64,000 nt of DNA from Salinibacterium amurskyense (GTDB lineage: Bacteria; Actinomycetota; Actinomycetes; Actinomycetales; Microbacteriaceae). This document shows positions 1 to 7,694 of the stretch, piece after piece (position 1 is the stretch's first letter; each line of letters opens with the position of its first letter). A program made the translations under genes and the position numbers. The notes under the pieces are model-generated. The model searched no databases. It worked only from the letters and a program-made list of their open reading frames with translations, and had not been told where the DNA came from. The stretch is from NCBI RefSeq assembly GCF_002797685.1, contig NZ_PGFH01000001.1:248001-312000 (forward strand). Direction: 5' to 3'.

Positions 1-171
1 AAGAAGCAGGGCCATCTCGATGAGATTGCTGAGCGCTTAGGCGACCGACTGAACACCCGGGTGAAAGTAACCCTCGGAGCCAGTAAGGGCCAAGTCGTCA
101 TCGACTTCGCTACCGTGGCTGACCTCAACCGCATCCTCGAAGAACTGGGCGACACGGGCTTCAGCTCCTAG
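1..171 (+). CDS. parB: ParB chromosome-partitioning protein, C-terminal fragment
   Basis: The window opens inside this gene; 56 codons and a TAG stop at 169-171 remain. The visible residues (KKQGHLDEIAERLGD..., VVIDFATVADLNRILEEL) fit the C-terminal dimerisation domain of ParB/Spo0J proteins. ParB is a CTPase clamp that loads at parS and organises the origin region for segregation. The identification is strengthened by two parS-like sites a few hundred bases downstream. The N-terminal CTPase and helix-turn-helix domains lie outside the window, so their integrity cannot be judged. Confidence 0.85.
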   Translation, partial: KKQGHLDEIAERLGDRLNTRVKVTLGASKGQVVIDFATVADLNRILEELGDTGFSS

Positions 172-185
172 AGAGCATTCAGGAC

Positions 186-203
186 CACTCCCCCGTGGGA
201 GTG
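186..203. terminator. Inverted repeat downstream of parB, possible terminator
   Basis: CACTCCC (186-192) pairs with GGGAGTG (197-203) around a 4-base loop, 15 bases after the parB stop. No T-run follows, so it may be only a transcript-end stabiliser. Confidence 0.4.
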
Positions 204-600
204 CGTTAGCTAAGTGCACTGCTGTCCAGGATGGCGGTGAGCCGTGGGGCGAGGAATGCGTGCGGTCTGCGGATTGTGATCGCAGCGAACCTTAGCGCCA
301 GCACGAGAAACGGTGAACGCACGGCTTACGCGCGACTCAAAGCCTCGCTCCCTGTATTGGTAGATGGGTCTCGTCGTGGCAGCCACGTTGAACGCCCCGG
401 CAATCTGTGTCGTGGGATTTCGTCGACCTGGATGTCACTGAGAGAGTCGCGGCTGACTCCCCGGGCTCAGTGGTTGGCACCGCTTGTATTTGCACAGGCG
501 CTCGCACTGGTAGACGGCAGGCGGCAGCCGGCACTTTCACTGGCAGCTGGGAGCGACCGCTCGCGGTTGGTTGTGTGGAATGTCGAGCATGCGCCTGTCT

Positions 601-615
601 GCAAACGAGGTTTGC
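601..615. repeat. Inverted repeat just upstream of parS
   Basis: GCAAAC (601-606) and GTTTGC (610-615) form a perfect 6-bp inverted repeat with a 3-base spacer, eight bases before the first parS site. No function can be assigned from sequence alone. Confidence 0.4.
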
Positions 616-623
616 ATCGAGCA

Positions 624-639
624 TGTTTCACGTGAAACT
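624..639. promoter_or_regulatory. parS site 1
   Basis: TGTTTCACGTGAAACT matches the near-universal bacterial parS palindrome (TGTTNCACGTGAAACA) at 15 of 16 positions; only the last base differs. It lies 450 bases downstream of the parB stop. ParB should load here. Confidence 0.85.
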
Positions 640-643
640 TCGC

Positions 644-727
644 TAGTCGCTAGTCGCTAGTCGCTAGTCGCTAGTCGCTAGTCGCTAGTCGCTAGTCGCT
701 AGTCGCTAGTCGCTAGTCGCTAGTCGC
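644..727. repeat. Heptanucleotide tandem array, 12 copies of TAGTCGC
   Basis: Twelve perfect head-to-tail copies of TAGTCGC start four bases after parS site 1. The array contains a CTAG tetranucleotide at every junction. It passes directly into a second array of a different heptamer at 728. Perfect identity suggests recent slippage expansion or active maintenance. Copy number probably varies between strains. Confidence 0.95.
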
Positions 728-783
728 GAGACGCGAGACGCGAGACGCGAGACGCGAGACGCGAGACGCGAGACGCGAGACGC
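728..783. repeat. Heptanucleotide tandem array, 8 copies of GAGACGC
   Basis: Eight perfect copies of GAGACGC abut the preceding array without a spacer and keep its 7-bp register. The unit differs from TAGTCGC at two positions (T to G at 1, T to A at 4), which suggests one unit arose from the other. The array ends 76 bases before parS site 2. Confidence 0.95.
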
Positions 784-831
784 GGCGCACTGAAGTCGGC
801 GCGGCCGAGTGTGCGCAGGGTGTGCACTACC

Positions 832-840
832 TGTGGATAA
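832..840 (-). promoter_or_regulatory. DnaA box (TTATCCACA)
   Basis: TGTGGATAA on the plus strand is the exact complement of the consensus DnaA box TTATCCACA. It lies between the heptamer arrays and parS site 2. Confidence 0.65.
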
Positions 841-859
841 CGGGGCCTCACCCTTGCTA

Positions 860-875
860 TGTTCCACGTGAAACA
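860..875. promoter_or_regulatory. parS site 2
   Basis: TGTTCCACGTGAAACA fully matches the parS consensus over 16 bases. With site 1 it brackets the heptamer arrays, with 220 bases between the sites. Confidence 0.92.
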
Positions 876-888
876 TGGCATCTACCGC

Positions 889-909
889 TGTGGATAGGCC
901 TGTGTATAA
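889..909 (-). promoter_or_regulatory. Pair of DnaA-box-like 9-mers
   Basis: TGTGGATAG (889-897) and TGTGTATAA (901-909) each differ by one base from the reverse complement of TTATCCACA. They have the same orientation as the perfect box at 832-840, giving three boxes in 78 bases around parS site 2. Confidence 0.5.
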
Positions 910-1003
910 CAGCGCGCTAGCATGCGGACGAGTCTTCAACGAGGAGCGCCGCTGGAAGCCAACTCTGCAATGCTGCTTGCTCCGTGGGGCTTGCTGAGGT
1001 GCT

Positions 1004-1954
1004 CTAGTTCTCCATCGCGATGTCGGCAAGGGCAGCGTAAACCCAGCCGAGATCGTGGCCTGCCGCCACCAAAGCCTGCGGCAGAATCGAAGTTTCGGTG
1101 AGGCCGGGCAGCACGTTTGCCTCGAGAAACCAGGGCGTTCCGGCGCGATCCACGATGAGGTCTACGCGCGACAAGTGACGAAGTCCGAGAGCGGAATGTG
1201 CTGCGAGTGCTGCTTCAGCGGCGCGATCCGCGTGCTCCTGCGATATACGAGCCGGGGTGTAAAAGCGTGTCTGACCAGCGTTATACCGAGCCTCGAAAGT
1301 GTAGGCCCCTTCGACCGGATCGATCTCCACGGCGGGAAGCGCGACTGGACCCATTCCGCTGTCGAGGATGCCGATAGCGATCTCGACTCCGGTAATGCGT
1401 TGTTCGATGAGAGCTACGTCGCAATAGTTGTAAGCGTTGACCATGGCGCTCGGAAGATCGGCACGGTCCGTCACGATGGAAACGCCCTGCGCTGATCCAC
1501 CCTGCGCTGGCTTCACAACCAACTCCCCCGACAATTCATCGGCAAGCTCGTCCAAGATGCTGTGAGCACCCAGTTCGCGGAAGGAATCGCGAGACAAAGC
1601 GATCGACAATGGGGTGCGAACTCCAACACGAGAGACAAGCGACTTGGCGGTGGGCTTATCCCATGCCAAACGCGCTGCGTCCGCTCGCGATCCTACGTAG
1701 GGAATGCCGATCAGGTCGAGGAGTCCGCGCAGGGCGCCGTCTTCTCCACTTGCGCCGTGGAGTGCAGGCCAGACAACGTCCGGCTTAGCCTCACGCAGGT
1801 AGGGCAGCAACGACGCATCCGGGTCTCGGAGTTCGACGATCTTGCCTTGAGCGCGGAGGCCATCAGCGACACGGCGACCGGAACGCAGCGAAACGTCCCG
1901 TTCATGCGAGATTCCGCCAGCTAGAACGAGTACGCGGGTGGGTGAATCGTTCAT
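1004..1954 (-). CDS. ddl: D-alanine--D-alanine ligase
   Basis: This 316-aa protein joins two D-alanines in an ATP-dependent reaction to make the peptidoglycan precursor dipeptide in the cytoplasm. It has the ATP-grasp plan: an N-terminal GGISHERDVSLRSG segment (residues about 12-25), LHGASGEDGALRGLL around 64-78, the ATP-binding VVKPAQGGSAQGVSIV near 145-160, and metal-ligand residues in VDLIVD and WFLEANVLPGLTETS near the C-terminus. Length is normal for Ddl. The start has AGGA upstream (TAGGAACATC before ATG). It ends in the non-coding partition region and lies eight bases downstream of the aminotransferase gene, so the two are probably cotranscribed. A second Ddl paralogue may exist elsewhere in the genome. 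Confidence 0.9.
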   Translation of the reverse strand: MNDSPTRVLVLAGGISHERDVSLRSGRRVADGLRAQGKIVELRDPDASLLPYLREAKPDVVWPALHGASGEDGALRGLLDLIGIPYVGSRADAARLAWDKPTAKSLVSRVGVRTPLSIALSRDSFRELGAHSILDELADELSGELVVKPAQGGSAQGVSIVTDRADLPSAMVNAYNYCDVALIEQRITGVEIAIGILDSGMGPVALPAVEIDPVEGAYTFEARYNAGQTRFYTPARISQEHADRAAEAALAAHSALGLRHLSRVDLIVDRAGTPWFLEANVLPGLTETSILPQALVAAGHDLGWVYAALADIAMEN

Positions 1955-1961
1955 GATGTTC

Positions 1962-3266
1962 CTAGCTGAGGTTGGCTGGAGGGTTGATCATCGATGGCGC
2001 AGGGGGCGACACCGTCAAAGGAGCTGTCTGCGAGAAGGTGTTGAGAAGCTCGAGTTCACCGTTGATCACAGTAGAAAGCCGGCGAATGCCCTCGCGAATG
2101 AAATCGGGGGTCGGATAGCAGAACGACAGACGCATATTGCTGCGCCCATTTCCATCCGCGTAGAAGGCGGTGCCAGGGGTGTAGGCGACGAGTTCCTTCA
2201 CGGCACGAGGCAACATCGCCTTGGAATCAAGGTTGTCGGGCAGCGTGACCCAGATGTAGAACCCACCGTTGGGCACTGTCCACTCAAGATCGGGGAGGTA
2301 ATCGCCGAGGGCGCCCAACATGGCGTCACGACGTTCGCGGTAGACGCCGCGGAAGGTATCGATCTGACCCTTCCAGTCGGCGACGCTCATGTACTCGCTA
2401 ATGATGTTCTGGGTGAACGAACTCGGCGACAACACCGCAGCCTCATTCGCTAAAATGAGTTTCTCTCTAATTGCGTGGGGCGCGAGGACCCAGCCCACGC
2501 GGAAGCCCGGGGCGAGAGTCTTGGAGAACGTGCCGAGGTAGATGACGCCATCTTCTTCGACGGAACGCATTGCGTGGGGCGGAGGACCATCGAAATAGAG
2601 GAGTCCATAAGGGTTATCTTCGAGAACGAGGATGCCGTTTTCACGCGCGATCTCGAGAACTTCGAGCCGACGTTGCCAGCTCAAGGTGACACCGGCAGGG
2701 TTGCTAAAGGTGGGAACCGTATAGAGGAATTTGATCGTCTTACCCGCGGCACGTACCGAGGCGATGTGAGCGCGGAGTGAATCGGGAACGAGCCCGAATT
2801 CATCCATCTCCACGTGGGTGATCTCCGCCTGGAACGACTTGAAGACAACCATGGCCGTGACGTAGCTCGGCCCCTCGGCGATGACGACGTCACCGGGGTT
2901 GATGAAAAGCTTTGTGACGAGCTCAAGAGCGTGCTGAGAGCCCGTAGTGACAACGACATCATCGACGCTGGCACGGATGCCCTCGAGTGCCATCACGTCG
3001 AGGATCTGCTCACGTAGCGCGGGGAGACCCTGCCCTGAGCCGTACTGGAGAGCGGCCGGCCCACGATCGCGCATCACGCGGTCGATTGACTCTGTGACGA
3101 GGTCCTGGGGCAGCGCTGAGACGTACGGCATGCCGCCAGCAAGCGAGACAACTTCGGGTCGTGAGGCCACGGCAAACAACGCTCGTACTTCAGAGGCGGC
3201 GAGTCCTGAGGCGCGATCGGCGTAGTGGTCGAACCACTGGTCGAGGTTGTTTGGCTGTGTTGTCAT
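1962..3266 (-). CDS. PLP-dependent class I/II aminotransferase (2-aminoadipate aminotransferase/LysN-like)
   Basis: This 434-aa fold-type I PLP enzyme resembles LysN/AraT-type transaminases, usually annotated as PLP-dependent aminotransferases. It has the N-terminal VVSLAGGMPYVSALP motif (about residues 43-57), the TTGSQHALELVTKLF loop, NPAGVTLS, the DNPYGLL segment with a cofactor-contacting Asp, and the Schiff-base lysine in GTFSKTLAPGFRVGW. There is no N-terminal GntR domain, so it is not a MocR regulator. Start chosen at MTTQPNN; an in-frame upstream extension reads poorly. Substrate is uncertain: aromatic, branched-chain and 2-aminoadipate are all known for this family. Confidence 0.8.
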   Translation of the reverse strand: MTTQPNNLDQWFDHYADRASGLAASEVRALFAVASRPEVVSLAGGMPYVSALPQDLVTESIDRVMRDRGPAALQYGSGQGLPALREQILDVMALEGIRASVDDVVVTTGSQHALELVTKLFINPGDVVIAEGPSYVTAMVVFKSFQAEITHVEMDEFGLVPDSLRAHIASVRAAGKTIKFLYTVPTFSNPAGVTLSWQRRLEVLEIARENGILVLEDNPYGLLYFDGPPPHAMRSVEEDGVIYLGTFSKTLAPGFRVGWVLAPHAIREKLILANEAAVLSPSSFTQNIISEYMSVADWKGQIDTFRGVYRERRDAMLGALGDYLPDLEWTVPNGGFYIWVTLPDNLDSKAMLPRAVKELVAYTPGTAFYADGNGRSNMRLSFCYPTPDFIREGIRRLSTVINGELELLNTFSQTAPLTVSPPAPSMINPPANLS

Positions 3267-3500
3267 GGGTAGTCCCGTTCGGTTGACTTTAAACAATAGG
3301 CGTTCGAGGGTTCTGACCCGAAACTGAGCCTTCGTTTCGAAGTGCGCGCGCACAATCTATGGCGGCCGCGGCTCCGAATCACCTTCGCAGCACCATCCAC
3401 GGAATTCGTTGACGAGCTCCGCGGTTCTACAGTGAGCAGAGCGGCAAATTGTCTACGGCCTCCCCTGTCTCACTCCTCTATATCCCTACGAAAGTTGACG

Positions 3501-4445
3501 ATGAACGCTCGCACCAACTGGACCGAAGCCGACCTCGGAGATCTCTCTGGAAAAGTAGCGATTGTGACGGGTGCCAACTCGGGGCTCGGGCTAGAGACGA
3601 GTCGTGCGTTGCTCAAAGCCGGCGCCCATGTCGTGATGACTATGCGCAGCGAGGCTAAGGCTCAATCGACTGTGGCCACATTGCAGGCGGACCTGGGCGA
3701 CGTCTCCCTCGAGACCATGCTTCTCGATCTTGCAGACTTGGAATCGGTGCGACGTTTTAGCGAGATGTTTCACGGGAAACATTCACGTCTTGACCTGCTG
3801 ATCAACAACGCCGGAATCATGATGACGGATGCCCAGCTCACGATCGATGGCTTCGAATCGCAGCTCGGCACCAACCATCTCGGGCACTTCGCTCTCACCG
3901 GGCACCTGCTCGACCTCATCCGAGCCACCCCCGGCGCACGTGTCGTGAGTCTGTCGAGCGTTGCCCACCGCTGGGGATTCATGGAGTTCGGGAACCTGAT
4001 GTTTCAGAACGGCTCCTACACTCCCCGTGCTGCGTACGGCCGTTCTAAACTCGCCAATCTGCTCTTCGCCTACGAGCTGCAGCGCCTCTTCGAGGCAGCC
4101 GATGTCGACGCGATTTCGGTAGCCGCGCATCCGGGAACCGCCGGAACCGGGCTCGCCGACCACTTGTTCAACCGCTGGTATTTGCGCCCGCTGAAGCCGT
4201 TGGTATTCCTGGGGATCCAGACCCCCAAGCAGGGCGCTCGCCCGTCGCTGCGGGCTGCGACAGACCCGCAGGCGAAGGGTGGCGACTACTTCGGCCCCGG
4301 TGGCCGCAAGGAATACCGCGGCGCCCCTGTGCTGGTCGAGTCGAACGCTGCTTCGCACTCGGAGGTCGACGCTCGTAAGCTCTGGGTTGAATCCGAACGC
4401 TTGACTGGCGTTAACTACGAAAGCCTCCGTACACCCACCGAATAG
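3501..4445 (+). CDS. Short-chain dehydrogenase/reductase (retinol dehydrogenase/protochlorophyllide reductase-like)
   Basis: This 314-aa Rossmann-fold oxidoreductase has the NAD(P)-binding TGANSGLGLET motif near residue 21, NNAGIM, the catalytic serine in VSLSSVAHR, and the YGRSKLAN active-site Tyr-x-x-x-Lys. The length and C-terminal extension fit the RDH/POR-like SDR group often labelled 'SDR family NAD(P)-dependent oxidoreductase'. The physiological substrate is unknown. Start chosen at MNARTNW, where family similarity begins; an in-frame upstream extension looks non-coding. It is transcribed opposite to the aminotransferase and convergent with trxA. A parS-like 16-mer lies inside the coding sequence. 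Confidence 0.85.
   Translation: MNARTNWTEADLGDLSGKVAIVTGANSGLGLETSRALLKAGAHVVMTMRSEAKAQSTVATLQADLGDVSLETMLLDLADLESVRRFSEMFHGKHSRLDLLINNAGIMMTDAQLTIDGFESQLGTNHLGHFALTGHLLDLIRATPGARVVSLSSVAHRWGFMEFGNLMFQNGSYTPRAAYGRSKLANLLFAYELQRLFEAADVDAISVAAHPGTAGTGLADHLFNRWYLRPLKPLVFLGIQTPKQGARPSLRAATDPQAKGGDYFGPGGRKEYRGAPVLVESNAASHSEVDARKLWVESERLTGVNYESLRTPTE
3766..3781. promoter_or_regulatory. parS-like site inside the SDR gene
   Basis: TGTTTCACGGGAAACA differs from the parS palindrome by one base in the core (CACGGG for CACGTG). It encodes M-F-H-G-K-H in the SDR. Intragenic parS sites near the origin are common in bacteria, so this may be a weak ParB-loading site. Confidence 0.5.
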
Positions 4446-4460
4446 TGGATGCCGGAGGCT
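4423..4460. terminator. Inverted repeat between convergent SDR and trxA genes
   Basis: AGCCTCCG (4423-4430) pairs with CGGAGGCT (4453-4460) across the SDR stop codon. The loop is long and there is no clear T-run. It could be a bidirectional terminator for the SDR gene and trxA. Confidence 0.35.
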
Positions 4461-4478
4461 CTCGGCGGAGACTGAGCT

Positions 4479-4805
4479 TTACGCCAGGAACTCTGCGAGG
4501 TCTGCTTCAATCGCGGGCTTCGGCTTGGCGCCGATAACCGTCTTGACAACCTCGCCACCCTTGAAGACCTTCATCGCGGGGATGGAGGTGATCTGGTACT
4601 TCATGGCCATCTGCGGGTTGTCGTCAACGTTGAGCTTGACGATCTTGATCTTGTCGGAGTTTTCCGCAGCGATCTGATCGAGGATGGGGCCAACCTGGCG
4701 ACAGGGACCACACCACTCGGCCCAGAAGTCGACCATGATGGTCTCCCCTGAGTTGATGACGATCTCTTCGAAGTTAGCGTCGGTTACATCTGTTGCTGAA
4801 GACAT
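4479..4805 (-). CDS. trxA: Thioredoxin
   Basis: This 108-aa cytoplasmic disulfide reductase has the classical active site in WAEWCGPCRQVGP (about residues 28-40), the buried Asp of VDFWAEW, and the cis-proline motif SIPAMKVF. Length is typical of TrxA. It is the electron acceptor of the thioredoxin reductase encoded 27 bases upstream in the same orientation, so the pair is almost certainly an operon. The trxB-trxA pair beside parB and murJ is a hallmark of actinobacterial origin regions. Confidence 0.95.
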   Translation of the reverse strand: MSSATDVTDANFEEIVINSGETIMVDFWAEWCGPCRQVGPILDQIAAENSDKIKIVKLNVDDNPQMAMKYQITSIPAMKVFKGGEVVKTVIGAKPKPAIEADLAEFLA

Positions 4806-4832
4806 GTTGTGTTCCTTTGTTCGGTGAAACGA

Positions 4833-5819
4833 TTAGACGGTGGCGGCGACGGGCGCTGCGGGTTCTGGGGGCTGTACTGCGCTGGCGACGAGTTCGCGCG
4901 GCAGCGATGCGAGGTAGTGCTCCGCATCGAGCGCAGCAACAGTGCCGGAACCGGCGGCTGTGACTGCTTGACGGTAAGTCGGGTCGATGACGTCGCCGGC
5001 TGCGAAAACTCCGGTGATGTTGGTGCGAGAGGAACGACCATCCACGGCCACTGTTCCGTCAGCGTTGATGTCGAGCTGACCGTGCACGAGGTGTGTGCGG
5101 GGGTCGGCGCCGATAGCAATGAAAAGACCGCTGACATCGAGGTGAGAAGTGGAACCATCAACGGTGTCCGTGAGGTCGATACCGTCCACGAGGTCGGAAC
5201 CGGTAATGCCGGTTACAGCCTTGTTCCAGACGAATTCGATCTTCGGATCGCTGAAGGCACGCTCCTGCATGGCCTTGGAGGCACGCAGCTCATCCTTGCG
5301 GTGAACAACGTAAACCTTCTCGGCAAATTTGGTGAGGAAGGTTGCTTCTTCCATGGCCGAGTCTCCCCCGCCGACAACCGCAATCGTCTTCTGGCGGAAG
5401 AAGAAGCCGTCGCACGTGGCGCACCACGACACTCCATAGCCGCTGAGGCGCTCTTCGTCAGCAAGGCCGAGCTTGCGGTAGGCAGAACCGGTCGCGAACA
5501 CGACAGCAAGCGCTTCGTGGACGTCGCCGTTGCCGAGGGTGACCTTCTTGACCTGGCCTTCGAGCTGGAGGTCGGTCACGTCGTCGAGAACGATCTCGGC
5601 GCCGAAGCGTTCGGCCTGCTTCTGCATTTCGAGCATGAGGTCAGGGCCCTGGATGCCGTTGGCGAATCCGGGGTAGTTCTCGATCTCGGTGGTCTTCATG
5701 AGCTCACCACCGGCCTCGACTGAACTAGCAATCACCAGCGGCGCGAGGTTTGCGCGCGCCGCATAGATCGCAGCGGTGTAGCCGGCCGGGCCGGATCCGA
5801 TGATGATGAGTTGGCGCAC
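4833..5819 (-). CDS. trxB: Thioredoxin-disulfide reductase
   Basis: This 328-aa flavoenzyme passes electrons from NADPH through FAD and a redox-active disulfide to thioredoxin. The sequence shows the FAD dinucleotide-binding GSGPAGYTAAIYAARANL at the N-terminus, the CATCDG redox cysteines near residue 143, the NADPH-binding VVGGGDSAMEEA, and the C-terminal FAD motif FAAGDVIDPTYRQAVTAAGSG. Length is normal; a short Pro/Ala-rich tail (PPEPAAPVAATV) is extra. It lies immediately upstream of trxA on the same strand. Confidence 0.95.
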   Translation of the reverse strand: MRQLIIIGSGPAGYTAAIYAARANLAPLVIASSVEAGGELMKTTEIENYPGFANGIQGPDLMLEMQKQAERFGAEIVLDDVTDLQLEGQVKKVTLGNGDVHEALAVVFATGSAYRKLGLADEERLSGYGVSWCATCDGFFFRQKTIAVVGGGDSAMEEATFLTKFAEKVYVVHRKDELRASKAMQERAFSDPKIEFVWNKAVTGITGSDLVDGIDLTDTVDGSTSHLDVSGLFIAIGADPRTHLVHGQLDINADGTVAVDGRSSRTNITGVFAAGDVIDPTYRQAVTAAGSGTVAALDAEHYLASLPRELVASAVQPPEPAAPVAATV

Positions 5820-5999
5820 TTTTCGTGTCTCCTTGGGATTGTGATTACCCGGTTCAACACATCCTAGCTACGGAGTATTCCGAGTGGCTGTGGCGTGCGG
5901 GCTAGCTACAGAATGTTCGTAGCCGAGACACTTTTAGTTCGCTTTCGTTCGCTAGGAGGCTGCGTTACGCGAAGCGGAGCGGAGCCGTCTGCGCGCCCG

Positions 6000-7694
6000 T
6001 TAGCGACGAGTGAGTCGCGCCATGATCGGGCGCACGAAGGCAAAGAACTCATCGTTCTTGGTGAGAGCGAGTACCGCTGCGTATACAGCGAGCATTGCTG
6101 TACCCGTAATGGCGATGGAAGCGAAGCCGCCTGCGAAGCCGGAGACGACGAACGAGCCCTCACCGAATCCGCCCAGCAGCATCAGGATGCCGTAGCCGAC
6201 TCCGGCGGCCGGAATCATGGCTGCGGCAAACCACAGAATGCGACGCAGCAGAGGAAGCAGCTCGAAGCCAGGTACGCGTTTGCGAATCACGAAGAGAGCC
6301 ACCGTGGTCTGGATTGTTCCGGAAATCGTGATCGCTGTCGCGAGCCCCATCGCAATGCGCTCCACGGGGAGTGTGGAGACGAACAGGGCACCACAAATGT
6401 AGAGAACCACTTGGAAGCTCTGTAGAAAGAAGGGAGTGCGGGTGTCTTCGAAGGAGTAGAACACGCGCTGTAGCACGTACATCATGCTGAATGGCACGAG
6501 ACCGACGAGGTAGATCATGAGCACGCCAGAGAGCGAGACGACCTGATCGTGATCGTTGCCGAAGAGGGCGCTGAACGGGAAAGCAATAACGATCAGACCA
6601 ATTGCGGCAAACACGAGCAACATCAGGATGGAGCGGAGTGCTCCTGACACGTCGGTACGCATCGCAACGAGGTCTTGATCTCTCGCATGCCCGCTCATCC
6701 GCGTGAAGTAAGCCATGCCGATTGAGACGGCGATGACCGAATGCGGGAGCATGAAAATGAGCCATGCAGTACTCATGGCAAACACCGAAGCGTTGTCAGA
6801 CGCTGAGGCCAGTGACGCGACATTTGTTTCCACGACCGCACCGACCTGGGTGACCAAGATCATGCCGAAGGTCCACGCTGCCGCCTTGCCTGCATTGCCG
6901 AGGCCTACGCCTCGCCACTGGAACTCGGGGCGGTAGCGCAGGCCGGCGCGGTGCCAGAAGTACCCCAGCAGGGTGGCCTGTACAACGATGCCGAGCGTGG
7001 CACTGCCGGCGAGCAGCGCAATCATGTCGGGGGTCCACTCGGTCGAGGCGAGACCGTCGGCACTGCCAAAAATGAATTGGAAGATGACCAGGCCGGTAAC
7101 CATGACCACGTTGTTGGCGACAGGAGCCCAGGTAAATGGCCCGAACTTGCCACGGGCGTTCAGTACCTCACCGAGAAGCGAATACAACGCGTAAAAGAGG
7201 ATCTGAGGCAGGCACCAATAGGCAAACGCCGTGGCGAGGGCCATTTCTTCAGCACCAAAAGTTTCGCTGCTTTGGGTGTAGAGGTCGACCAACAGCGGAG
7301 CGCTGAAAGTTGCTGCGATAGTCACTGCGACGAAAATGACAATGCCGAGAGTTACGAGACGGTTGATAAATTTTTGGCCGCCATCTTTGTGGATGGCCGC
7401 GCGAACGATCTGCGGCACGATAACCGCGCTCAACATGCCCCCCGCAACGATCGCGTAGACGCTCTTGGGCAACTGGTTGGCAATGCCGTAAGCGTCTGCA
7501 CCCGTACCGGTGATGCCCAGTGTGCGGGCAAGCAGCAGTGCGCTCAGAAACCCCAGAATTCGCGAGACGAAAGTTCCCGAGGCAAGCAGAGCGCTCGCCC
7601 GGCCGATCGTCGACGGCTTCTGATCAGGGAGTCCCACCGAGGCGGAGGGCACGCCTGGTTCTGGCTCGGCTTCGGGACCGGGCTGATTAGTCAT
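6000..7694 (-). CDS. murJ: Lipid II flippase MurJ (MviN)
   Basis: This 564-aa polytopic membrane protein of the MOP superfamily should flip lipid II from the inner to the outer leaflet for peptidoglycan synthesis. The first transmembrane region carries the family pattern ASALLASGTFVSRILGFLSALLLARTLG, and about 14 hydrophobic segments follow. A proline- and glutamate-rich cytoplasmic N-terminus of about 35 residues precedes it. Start chosen at MTNQPGPE; its ATG overlaps the stop of the upstream secreted-protein gene by eight bases, implying translational coupling. There is no C-terminal pseudokinase extension of the mycobacterial type. Confidence 0.9.
   Translation of the reverse strand: MTNQPGPEAEPEPGVPSASVGLPDQKPSTIGRASALLASGTFVSRILGFLSALLLARTLGITGTGADAYGIANQLPKSVYAIVAGGMLSAVIVPQIVRAAIHKDGGQKFINRLVTLGIVIFVAVTIAATFSAPLLVDLYTQSSETFGAEEMALATAFAYWCLPQILFYALYSLLGEVLNARGKFGPFTWAPVANNVVMVTGLVIFQFIFGSADGLASTEWTPDMIALLAGSATLGIVVQATLLGYFWHRAGLRYRPEFQWRGVGLGNAGKAAAWTFGMILVTQVGAVVETNVASLASASDNASVFAMSTAWLIFMLPHSVIAVSIGMAYFTRMSGHARDQDLVAMRTDVSGALRSILMLLVFAAIGLIVIAFPFSALFGNDHDQVVSLSGVLMIYLVGLVPFSMMYVLQRVFYSFEDTRTPFFLQSFQVVLYICGALFVSTLPVERIAMGLATAITISGTIQTTVALFVIRKRVPGFELLPLLRRILWFAAAMIPAAGVGYGILMLLGGFGEGSFVVSGFAGGFASIAITGTAMLAVYAAVLALTKNDEFFAFVRPIMARLTRR

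Larger units (their letters stand above)
172..1003. other. Non-coding parB-ddl intergenic region with partition and replication signals
   Basis: No convincing gene is seen in these 832 bases. Short open frames exist, but they have low-complexity or repeat-derived translations and no good ribosome binding site. The region holds an inverted repeat after parB, a second inverted repeat at 601-615, two parS sites, 12 plus 8 heptamer repeats, and three DnaA-box-like 9-mers. Each is listed separately. The layout resembles an origin-proximal centromere and protein-binding region rather than a gene. Confidence 0.7.

Noticed and set aside
231-635. Open frame of 134 codons downstream of parB
   Set aside because: It has no good ribosome binding site, has an atypical translation, and ends inside a parS site. 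It is more likely non-coding.
644-783. CRISPR array
   Set aside because: The repeats are only 7 bases, contiguous and without spacers; no cas genes are nearby.
706-1029. Open frame on the minus strand with RVSRLAS-type repeats
   Set aside because: The repeats come only from translating the heptamer array, and the frame overlaps the ddl end and several regulatory sites.
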